Positions 1 through 6,425 of a stretch of 9,615 nt of DNA are shown here, one piece after another (the stretch's first letter is position 1; every line of letters begins with the position of its first letter). The stretch covers positions 1 to 9,615 of the forward strand of contig CALCDB010000093.1 in NCBI GenBank assembly GCA_937901395.1, given 5' to 3'. The notes below the pieces were generated by a model. The model saw only the letters and a list, made by a program, of their open reading frames with translations. It ran no database searches and was not told the DNA's origin. The DNA is from an uncultured Verrucomicrobiota bacterium (lineage in GTDB: Bacteria > Verrucomicrobiota > Kiritimatiellia > RFP12 > UBA1067). The translations under genes were made by a program, and so were the position numbers.

Positions 1-761
1 GCGAGATATTCCTCGCGCGTGTAGCGGCGCCCCATCGACTTGAGTATGCGGTTCGAGCCGGATTGCACTGGCAGATGCAGATGACGGCAGACCTTCTTGC
101 AATCACGATATGCGGCGAGCAATTCATCGGTGCAACCGCTTGGATGCGCCGAAGTAAAGCGTATCCGCTCCAGAGCCGCGATCCCATCGAGTCGCCTCAG
201 CAATGTGGGAAAACCTCGATAACGCAACACGGATTGTCCTAATAGCGTAACTTCCTTGATGCCATTATTGGCGAGACATTCCACCTCGCGCACGATATCA
301 TCCATCGGCCGTGAATATTCGTGGCCGCGAACTTTGGGGACGATACAATAGCTGCAGCAATTATCGCAGCCCGTCATTACCGTAACGAACGCCGAAAACA
401 CGCTCGGTTTGAGCGAATGATCGGCGAGCTGATCGCCCTTCGTTACGTAGGGTATCTTATCGAGTTCGCCTGGCGCAACCGCGAAATCGAGCTTGGGTAA
501 TTTCTTCTTGAGCGCTTCGCCCAACCGACGAACCGCGCAGCCCATCATCCCGGTGCGCTTGCCCGCCGCGATCATATTGCCCGCCTTGCCAAGCGCCTTC
601 TCCTCCGCCTTCTGACGAACCGTGCAGCTGTTGATGATCACGAGCTCGGCCTCCGCCTCCGTCTCCGCCTTTTGATGTCCGGAAGCGATGAGCATGGCCT
701 CGACCGCTTCGGAATCGCGCACATTCATCTGGCAACCGTAAGTATGGATGTAGAATTTCAT
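1..761 (-). CDS. miaB: MiaB, tRNA A37 methylthiotransferase (3' end cut by window)
   Basis: Radical-SAM enzyme that adds a methylthio group to N6-isopentenyladenosine at tRNA position 37, in the cytoplasm. The window holds 253 N-terminal residues; the family is about 430-450, so the end of the radical-SAM domain and the C-terminal TRAM domain lie outside. Visible are the N-terminal auxiliary-cluster cysteines C10 (in HTYGCQMN), C46 (in NSCTVRQKAE) and C75 (in GCAVR), then the radical-SAM triad C132, C136, C139 in TGCDNCCSYC, then LPVQSGSN and MGRRYTREEY near the edge. YGCQMN followed by DSE separates MiaB from RimO (SLGCPKN) and MtaB. Odd points are an extra cysteine inside the triad (C135) and LLGQSVLRY where MiaB usually has LLGQNVNSY. 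The ATG (759-761) overlaps the TGA of the methyltransferase gene as ATGA. There is no clear ribosome binding site, so translational coupling is likely. Family assignment is firm; exact tRNA substrate is by homology. Confidence 0.93.
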   Translation of the reverse strand, partial: MKFYIHTYGCQMNVRDSEAVEAMLIASGHQKAETEAEAELVIINSCTVRQKAEEKALGKAGNMIAAGKRTGMMGCAVRRLGEALKKKLPKLDFAVAPGELDKIPYVTKGDQLADHSLKPSVFSAFVTVMTGCDNCCSYCIVPKVRGHEYSRPMDDIVREVECLANNGIKEVTLLGQSVLRYRGFPTLLRRLDGIAALERIRFTSAHPSGCTDELLAAYRDCKKVCRHLHLPVQSGSNRILKSMGRRYTREEYL

Positions 762-1939
762 TTGTGACGCAATTGAACGAAGGTTTCGAAACGCGCGGTA
801 CGCGGGAACATATTGAACCACTTAACCGCCTCCACATCATACGCGGTGGTAATTTCGCGCAAATCGCGCATTAGGGTAGCGGGGTCGCAAGAGACATAGA
901 AGATGCGCGGCGCATTGGAGTTGGCGAGCCACTTCGCCACTCCGCTTTCGAGGCCACCGCGCGGAGGATCGATGATCACGGTGGTGTTGCGCCCGATCGG
1001 GATTCGCCGCAGATTGCGCCCTACTTGCTCGGCGTAGAATCTGGCGTTCGCATAGCGCTGCGCTTCCGCATTCCTCTTGGCAAAATCAATCGCGCGTCTG
1101 CCGGATTCTATGCCAATCAACTTCGCCGGCTTGCAGCAAAGCCCGAATACCCCAACGCCACAATAAAGATCAAGCAGATTGCTCGCAGCGTCCTCTCCCT
1201 GTCGATAGGCCTCGACTACGCTCTTCACCAATTCCTCGCCAACGATGGGGTTCACTTGGTAAAAGCCATCCGCCGGAACTTCGAAGTCGTTGCCCAGCGT
1301 GGTCTCCTTCAATATGATGGAATCGGGCGCATCGCCAAGCCACCACTTCACGCCGCTCTTGTTCGTCCAACGAATCGTGACGCGCTCCTTGCGCTCGGTC
1401 TCGCGTCGCACCGCGATTGGTCCGGTGGTAAGTAGCGTGATGATGTTCTTTCGTATTTCCGGCAGCTTCGCGTTGATGGCGTCGGCCGCGAGCGGATCGT
1501 GCTTGATGTCGATGAGCTCGTGAGAGGGCTCAAGGCGATAACCAATCACCCACTCGCCGCGCTGTTTGGCGAAGTGATAGGTAACCTTATTGCGAAAGCC
1601 ACCATCCGCCACGAGCCGCAAGTCGTTTACGCGTATGCGCGCACGCTCGAAGAATTCGGCGAGTTGCGCGGCTTTCGCGCTAAGCTCCGCCTCCTTGCCG
1701 AGGTTGGCGTATACCGCTCCGGGGATGGACTTCAATTCGCCGCCATCGATACGCTCGGCGCTCGCCTCCACGACTTCGACCAATCGCGCATTGACGAATC
1801 GCTTGTGCTCATGCGTGATCTCCGCCTTTACCTGCTCGCCCGCCCATGCGCCGGGAACGAATATTACCCGCCCGTCGCCCAGCCGCCCGAGCCCATCGCC
1901 GCCATAGACATTCTTGGCGATATACACAGTAGATGTCAT
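758..1939 (-). CDS. TRAM-domain RNA (uracil-5-)-methyltransferase, RumA/TrmA family, lacking Fe-S cysteines
   Basis: SAM-dependent enzyme that methylates C5 of a uridine in rRNA or tRNA (RlmD, RlmC and TrmA are the known types). 393 aa. Residues 3-60 form a TRAM RNA-binding domain (AKNVYGGDGLGRL, then VIFVPGAWAGEQVKAEI). The catalytic half has FYQVN (226-230), SAM motif I LLDLYCGVGVFGL (255-267), IIDPPRGGLESG (322-333), the nucleophile C351 in YVSCDPATLMRDL, and the probable base E385 in MFPRTARFETFV. Members with a TRAM domain normally carry a four-cysteine 4Fe-4S site between TRAM and catalytic domain. Here residues 61-259 contain no cysteine, so the cluster is absent. All catalytic residues remain, so it is probably active; target nucleotide unknown. 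The start is ATG 1937-1939, overlapping the GH97 stop as ATGA, with GAGG 8 nt upstream. The neighbouring miaB is also an RNA-modification gene. Confidence 0.9.
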   Translation of the reverse strand: MTSTVYIAKNVYGGDGLGRLGDGRVIFVPGAWAGEQVKAEITHEHKRFVNARLVEVVEASAERIDGGELKSIPGAVYANLGKEAELSAKAAQLAEFFERARIRVNDLRLVADGGFRNKVTYHFAKQRGEWVIGYRLEPSHELIDIKHDPLAADAINAKLPEIRKNIITLLTTGPIAVRRETERKERVTIRWTNKSGVKWWLGDAPDSIILKETTLGNDFEVPADGFYQVNPIVGEELVKSVVEAYRQGEDAASNLLDLYCGVGVFGLCCKPAKLIGIESGRRAIDFAKRNAEAQRYANARFYAEQVGRNLRRIPIGRNTTVIIDPPRGGLESGVAKWLANSNAPRIFYVSCDPATLMRDLREITTAYDVEAVKWFNMFPRTARFETFVQLRHK

Positions 1940-3885
1940 TTCGTGATCCTCATCGTGAAGGCGCCGCCAGGCGCCATGTGAAAGGTGAAGCGTTCACCCG
2001 CGAAAAAACTAATGTTGCGCCGATGGATATAATGCGTTGGCGAATGTTCCGCATCGGGGGCATCCGTGAAGCATTCCATGAGCCATTCGCCGCCGCCGAG
2101 AAAGGCGGTATCGAGCGTCCAATCGCGCGCATGCGAATCGGTAATGCCCGCAACATACCACGCCTCGCCCTTGCGCCTCGCCACGACCGCGAACGCTTCT
2201 GGCGCGCCACCAAGCGCGAGGGTGGAATCCCAAACCACGGGAACGCCAGCCATGAACTCGAAGCATTCGCGGTTGCGCTCATACTTGCTGGGCGAATCGC
2301 AAAGCATCTGCAACGGCGCTTCATATAGCGTCATCATCGCCATCTGCCTACACCTCGTGCCAAACGAACCGGGATTGAACTTATCGCCGCCCAATTCGCC
2401 GATGGGATAATTATCCATCGCGCCCGGCGTGTAGTCGAGCGGACCCGCCGTCATGCGCAGATAGAAGGCGTTTACATCGTTGCTCATGAAATCCTCATTA
2501 CGATAGAACTTCATGTTCTCGAGCCCATGCACGCCCTCGTAGTTGAGCACATTGGGGAAGGTTCTGCTCATTCCCGTCGGACGATGCGCGCCATGATAAT
2601 CAACCAGCATCTTCCGCTTCGCGCATTCTTGGGCGAACTTCCACAGGAAGCGCTCGCATTCCGCATCTCCGCGATCCATGAAATCGACCTTGAAGCCCTT
2701 CGCGCCCAACTTCGCGAAATGCTCCGCCACATTCGCCTCATCGCCAACAATCTGCGCCCATGCCATCCAGAGAATTATCCCAACTCCTCTCGCCTCCGCA
2801 TAACGTATCAGTTCGGGAACATCCACTGCGGCGCTAAACCGCCATATATTCAAGGTCTCGCTCCAACCCTCGTCAAGAATTACATACTCCACTTTCCCCG
2901 CCGCCGCAAAATCTATGAAGCGCTTATATGTAGCGGTATTGCAGCCCGCGCTCTCGCCTTGATTATCCCAAGCGTTCCACCAATCCCACGCTACCTTGCC
3001 CGGCTTCACCCAACTGAAATCTCCCTCGGCGGGACGCGCCAGCGCATATACGATATCGGCCTCGCAAAGCTTCGAGGGCTCGTCATCCACGAGAATGAAC
3101 ACTCGCCAAGGTAGGGCGCGGCCGCCTTCCGTCTCCACCAGATAATCCTCATGCTCGTCAATCACGATCCAGCGTCCGCCCGAGGGGATGGCGGTCTTGC
3201 GATCCCACCCGCCAGCACGATGAACGCAGCGTGGCCAACGCGCGAACTCCGCCTCCAACGCAAGCGCATCCGCATCGGCGCTCTTAACGCGCTTGAAATT
3301 CAGAATTGGATAATCGCATACGTCCGCCTCCGTTACCGCCACCGTCTTGCCCGCAAAGGAATACACCATCGGTAGATAAACGTACTTGCGCTCCTCGCTC
3401 CCCGTTTCGATCGCCCTCGCCTCGCAAGTAATCGGAACCGTCTCCTCGTTGCCGTAATTCTCACCGTAATTCACCGTGCAATTGGACTCGATCGGTAACC
3501 TCAAGGTCGCGTCCTCATGGTCAATGCGCACCCGCCCATCGAAGCGCAATGCAAAACGATAGGCAACGCCATCATCACGCGCGACGAGCTGAAGCGACCA
3601 ATCGCCGAAATCGACATCGGTTAGATTCGCGGAAAGCGAAATTTCCCGCTTCTTGTAGATTGGCGTGGACAACTTTCCACCCGTATGGGTAATCGTGATT
3701 CGCGGTATCGTCATTCGCTCGCTCAACGATTCTCCGCCTATGCGCAGGTCAATCTTCGTCTTGCGAACGACTTCGACGTCATCGCGATAGACGGCATACG
3801 CAAGCGGCCGTAGCCAAAGACGAATCTTGTTCCTGCCGTCCGGAGAGACCGAGCTTGCCGAGAAACTATCGTTAGATGAGCACAT
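1936..3885 (-). CDS. Glycoside hydrolase family 97, probably retaining alpha-glycosidase, no signal peptide
   Basis: Predicted to cleave terminal alpha-linked glucose or galactose from oligosaccharides or glycosides. 649 aa, close to the usual GH97 length. The N-terminal beta-sandwich region begins with SPDGRNKIRLWL, the barrel starts near KVAWDWWNAWDNQG (297-310), and a C-terminal beta domain follows from about 550. Barrel signatures are YVILDEGWSE (334-343), GFKVDFMDRGDAE (397-409), DYHGAHRPTGMSRTFPN (429-445) and NYEGVHGLE (448-456). In the retaining enzyme BtGal97a I recall Asp415 as nucleophile and Glu470 as acid/base, 55 residues apart. D401 and E456 here have the same spacing, which favours a retaining mechanism. 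Characterised GH97 enzymes are exported, but the first 30 residues here are polar with no hydrophobic core or lipobox, so this looks cytoplasmic. An in-frame TAA three codons upstream rules out a longer start. The ATG overlaps the panC end by 14 bp and has no visible ribosome binding site. Glucosidase versus galactosidase cannot be settled. Confidence 0.88.
   Translation of the reverse strand: MCSSNDSFSASSVSPDGRNKIRLWLRPLAYAVYRDDVEVVRKTKIDLRIGGESLSERMTIPRITITHTGGKLSTPIYKKREISLSANLTDVDFGDWSLQLVARDDGVAYRFALRFDGRVRIDHEDATLRLPIESNCTVNYGENYGNEETVPITCEARAIETGSEERKYVYLPMVYSFAGKTVAVTEADVCDYPILNFKRVKSADADALALEAEFARWPRCVHRAGGWDRKTAIPSGGRWIVIDEHEDYLVETEGGRALPWRVFILVDDEPSKLCEADIVYALARPAEGDFSWVKPGKVAWDWWNAWDNQGESAGCNTATYKRFIDFAAAGKVEYVILDEGWSETLNIWRFSAAVDVPELIRYAEARGVGIILWMAWAQIVGDEANVAEHFAKLGAKGFKVDFMDRGDAECERFLWKFAQECAKRKMLVDYHGAHRPTGMSRTFPNVLNYEGVHGLENMKFYRNEDFMSNDVNAFYLRMTAGPLDYTPGAMDNYPIGELGGDKFNPGSFGTRCRQMAMMTLYEAPLQMLCDSPSKYERNRECFEFMAGVPVVWDSTLALGGAPEAFAVVARRKGEAWYVAGITDSHARDWTLDTAFLGGGEWLMECFTDAPDAEHSPTHYIHRRNISFFAGERFTFHMAPGGAFTMRITK
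1948..1951 (-). promoter_or_regulatory. Ribosome binding site for the RNA methyltransferase gene
   Basis: GAGG lies 8 nt upstream of the ATG at 1937-1939, within the last codons of the GH97 gene, and supports that start. The miaB and GH97 starts lack any comparable site. Confidence 0.55.
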
Positions 3886-4675
3886 TGTCGATTAGTCGAG
3901 TCTTGCCGCAATATACGGCTACGAGCACGCAGCTCCCCTTCTCAATGCGCTTGCGCGGCCTTAGGGTATGCGCATCGACGCATTCCACGTAATCGACCTT
4001 GAGCCCCGCCTTCTCCAACCGCCGCTTCAGGGCGGCGAGCGACTTGAGTTCGCGCAGTCCCTTCGAGATCGCCAGCGCCATCTCGCGTTCCGCATCGCTT
4101 AGATACGTGTTGCGGCTGCTTATGGCAAGCCCGTTCTTCTCCCTGACTATCGGCGCTACGACGATTTCGATATCGAAGTTCAAGTCGCGCACCATGCGCT
4201 TGATTACTTGCGCTTGCTGATAGTCCTTCTGACCGAAGACCGCGAAATTGGGGAACGTCAGGTTAAACAACTTCGCCACTACCGTGCAGACCCCGCGGAA
4301 ATGGCCGGGTCGCCTCGCTCCGCAAAGCACGGTGGAGAGCGCTTCCTCATTCACGTAGACCGAATGATCCGGCAGATACATATTCGCCGGCGTCGGAAAG
4401 AATACGGCGGTTGCGCCCGCCTTGCGGCACTTCTCCAGATCGGCCTTCTCATCACGTGGATATTTCGCGTAATCCTCATTCGGTCCGAACTGGATGGGAT
4501 TTACGAACACCGAAACCACGATCTCGTCCGCCCCCTTCTTCTTCGCCCGCTCAATCAACGACATGTGCCCAGAATGCAGATACCCCATCGTCGGAACCAA
4601 GGCGAGTTTCTTGCCCGCTTGACGTCGCGCGCGGCACCACTTCTGCAACTTTAACGGATCGGTGAATATCTTCAT
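3872..4675 (-). CDS. panC: Pantothenate synthetase
   Basis: Joins pantoate and beta-alanine with ATP, through a pantoyl-adenylate intermediate, giving pantothenate, the precursor of coenzyme A; cytoplasmic. 267 aa, slightly shorter than the usual 280 or so. Nucleotidyltransferase motifs are all present: PTMGYLHSGH (28-37, adenylate-binding HxGH), FVNPIQFGPNED (57-68), GARRPGHFRGVCTVVAKLFN (119-138), FGQKDYQQ (147-154) and AISSRNTYLS (184-193). The C-terminus GKTRLIDNVLI is typical. The usual PTMGALHxGH carries Y instead of A, a mild change. No panB or panD is adjacent. The ATG (4673-4675) overlaps the nfo TGA as ATGA. AAAGG lies 9 nt upstream, inside the nfo 3' end. Confidence 0.97.
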   Translation of the reverse strand: MKIFTDPLKLQKWCRARRQAGKKLALVPTMGYLHSGHMSLIERAKKKGADEIVVSVFVNPIQFGPNEDYAKYPRDEKADLEKCRKAGATAVFFPTPANMYLPDHSVYVNEEALSTVLCGARRPGHFRGVCTVVAKLFNLTFPNFAVFGQKDYQQAQVIKRMVRDLNFDIEIVVAPIVREKNGLAISSRNTYLSDAEREMALAISKGLRELKSLAALKRRLEKAGLKVDYVECVDAHTLRPRKRIEKGSCVLVAVYCGKTRLIDNVLI

Positions 4676-5493
4676 TTCGCTAAACCTTTCAATAATGCTA
4701 TTTCCTCCTTATATCCCTGAAGATCGCAGGGAGTTTCGAGATAAAATGGAAGTTCCTTTAAACTTGGATGATTCACGATTCGACTGAAGGCCTCCAGACC
4801 GATCTTCCCCTTGCCGATCTTCTCGTGACGATCCTTATGCGCGCCTAAGTTGTTCATGGAATCATTGATGTGAATCGCCTTGAGATGCTTAAGCCCGATG
4901 ATATCATCGAATCTCTTTACCACCCCATCGAGATCGTTTACGATATCATACCCGCCATCCCAAATATGACAAGTATCAAGACACACTCCAAGCGGCGCTT
5001 CGGTCCTATCCATTATCGCGCGTATTTCCTCAAAGCTACGCCCCACTTCGCTCCCCTTGCCAGCCATCGTCTCCAACAATACCAAAGTAGAATATTCCGG
5101 TTTGAGAATGCGGTTCAACATCGCTGCGATGAGTTCGATGCCCGCTTTCGCGCCTTGGTTGACGTGCGAACCTGGATGAAAGTTGTACATCGCTCCCGGC
5201 GTGAACTCAAGACGCTTGAGATCATCCGCCATCACGACTTCGGCGAAGTCGCGCACGCGCGCCTCCGCGCCAGCCGCGTTGAGCGTATAAGGCGCGTGGG
5301 CGAGGATGGGGCCGATATCGTGCTCGCTCGCATATTCGAGAAAACGCTCCACGTCCGCCTTGTCAATCGGCTTCGCCGCTCCACCGCGCGGATTGCGCGT
5401 GAAGAACTGGAATACATTCGCACCAATCGACTCCGCCGTTTGGGCCATAGCCAAATATCCGCCCGACGAACTTAAATGACAACCTATCTTCAC
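4672..5493 (-). CDS. nfo: Endonuclease IV, AP endonuclease
   Basis: Cuts the backbone 5' to abasic sites and clears blocked 3' ends during base excision repair. 273 aa, the normal size for this TIM-barrel, tri-zinc family. All nine metal ligands known from E. coli Nfo have counterparts: H66 (HAPY), H106 (FHPGSH), E141 (LLETMAG), D173 and H176 (CLDTCH), H208 (AIHINDS), D221 and H223 (KDRHEKIGKG) and E253 (YLETP). It should therefore be fully active. The start codon is GTG (5491-5493), giving MKIGCHLSSSGGY, which aligns with the family N-terminus. It overlaps the permease stop as GTGA, with GAGG 8 nt upstream. Co-transcription with a transporter and vitamin gene has no obvious repair logic. By eye the second half of the gene is somewhat richer in A+T than its neighbours. 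Confidence 0.97.
   Translation of the reverse strand: MKIGCHLSSSGGYLAMAQTAESIGANVFQFFTRNPRGGAAKPIDKADVERFLEYASEHDIGPILAHAPYTLNAAGAEARVRDFAEVVMADDLKRLEFTPGAMYNFHPGSHVNQGAKAGIELIAAMLNRILKPEYSTLVLLETMAGKGSEVGRSFEEIRAIMDRTEAPLGVCLDTCHIWDGGYDIVNDLDGVVKRFDDIIGLKHLKAIHINDSMNNLGAHKDRHEKIGKGKIGLEAFSRIVNHPSLKELPFYLETPCDLQGYKEEIALLKGLAK
4685..4689 (-). promoter_or_regulatory. Ribosome binding site for panC
   Basis: AAAGG lies 9 nt upstream of the panC ATG (4673-4675), inside the nfo 3' end. A stronger AAGGAGG at 4704-4710 is 28 nt from the ATG, too far to serve directly. Confidence 0.5.
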
Positions 5494-6425
5494 TTCACCA
5501 ACCTCACTCTCGGATCAAGAAATGCATAGATTACATCAGTGGCCAAATTGACGAACTGATATAGAAGCGCACCCAATACGACGACCGTTCTCACTACCGC
5601 CATGTCTGCGGAATGAATGGCGTTTATCGAAACCGACCCAAGCCCGGGAATGCCAAAGAAACTTTCAAGCAGCAATGAGCCGGTGAATAGGTAAGGTATC
5701 GACAATGATACGTAGGTAACAATGGGTATGAGCGCATTGCGAAGCACATGGCGCAACATGATCGCAGAACGAGTCAGCCCCTTTGAACGCGCAGTCAACA
5801 CATACGGACGATACATCTCGTCGAGAATCGCCGTGCGGAAGAACCGCACATCCGTGCCGAGCGAAGAGAGAACGCCTATCATCACCGGCAAGGCGAGATA
5901 CCATATTCCCCTGTATCCCCAAACCGGAAACACTCCCGCCTTGTAGGAGAGAAAGAACTGGCCTAACAGCACCCACACCACGTAATTGACGCTCATCAAT
6001 ATCGTCGAGCCAACGAGAATCGCCTTATCCACCATCCTTCCTCGATAAGCGGCCGACCACATCGCCAGCATCAACGCCAAGATGACACCGCCGAATAGGA
6101 TGGGCACCGTGAGCGACAGGGTCGGGCCTATCCCACGCTTCAATACGTCAATCACCGGCTCGTTCATCTCGATGGAGTAACCAAAATCTCCCTTGCATAG
6201 ATCCGATACGAACTTGACGAACTGACTATCCCTCGCGAAGACAAGCGGCTTGTCGTAACCGTACTTGTGATTGAACGCGGCGATTGATTCCGCATTGGCG
6301 TTCTTGCCTAATATCGTCTCCGCCGGCGAACCGCCAACGACATTGAACAGCACGAACGACAATAACAGAATTCCGAACGTCGTCGGAATCATCTCCAATA
6401 TGCGCTTCGCTATGTACCTTAACAT
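5490..6425 (-). CDS. ABC transporter permease, DppB/OppB (peptide/nickel/glycoside) type
   Basis: Inner-membrane subunit of a binding-protein-dependent importer; the family moves peptides, nickel chelates or oligosaccharides. 311 aa from the ATG at 6423-6425 (MLRYIAKRILEMIPT), the classic DppB/OppB opening. An in-frame ATG 15 codons further upstream would add a non-conserved Cys/Arg-rich stretch inside the preceding gene and is rejected. Six hydrophobic segments lie near residues 9-29, 103-123, 136-160, 173-190, 232-254 and 278-300. A periplasmic segment contains KYGYDKPL and GDFGYSIEMNEPV. The EAA loop that docks to the ATPase is TARSKGLTRSAIMLRHVLRN (211-230). GIPGLGSVSINAIHSADMAV and the end FLDPRVRLVK are also typical. 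Start overlaps the upstream stop by 7 bp. No DppC-type partner, ATPase or binding protein is in the window, so substrate is unknown; YejB-like is an alternative. Confidence 0.92.
   Translation of the reverse strand: MLRYIAKRILEMIPTTFGILLLSFVLFNVVGGSPAETILGKNANAESIAAFNHKYGYDKPLVFARDSQFVKFVSDLCKGDFGYSIEMNEPVIDVLKRGIGPTLSLTVPILFGGVILALMLAMWSAAYRGRMVDKAILVGSTILMSVNYVVWVLLGQFFLSYKAGVFPVWGYRGIWYLALPVMIGVLSSLGTDVRFFRTAILDEMYRPYVLTARSKGLTRSAIMLRHVLRNALIPIVTYVSLSIPYLFTGSLLLESFFGIPGLGSVSINAIHSADMAVVRTVVVLGALLYQFVNLATDVIYAFLDPRVRLVK
5502..5505 (-). promoter_or_regulatory. Ribosome binding site for nfo, supports GTG start
   Basis: GAGG lies 8 nt upstream of the GTG at 5491-5493, inside the last codons of the permease gene. 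It supports the GTG over any later in-frame start. Confidence 0.6.

Noticed and set aside
457..840. A 127-codon minus-strand frame spanning the methyltransferase-miaB junction
   Set aside because: It has a low-complexity Gly/Arg-rich translation and overlaps two conserved genes in another frame.
2405..2416. Perfect 12-bp palindrome GGATAATTATCC
   Set aside because: It encodes the conserved Met-Asp-Asn-Tyr-Pro stretch of GH97 and no related copy is seen elsewhere, so it is most likely chance.
2527..3114. A 195-codon plus-strand open frame inside the GH97 gene
   Set aside because: It is antisense to the catalytic barrel of GH97, and its translation resembles no family. Shadow.
4704..4710. Perfect Shine-Dalgarno-like AAGGAGG inside nfo
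   Set aside because: It is 28 nt from the panC ATG, with no better start at proper distance in that frame. It is explained by Lys-Glu-Glu codons.
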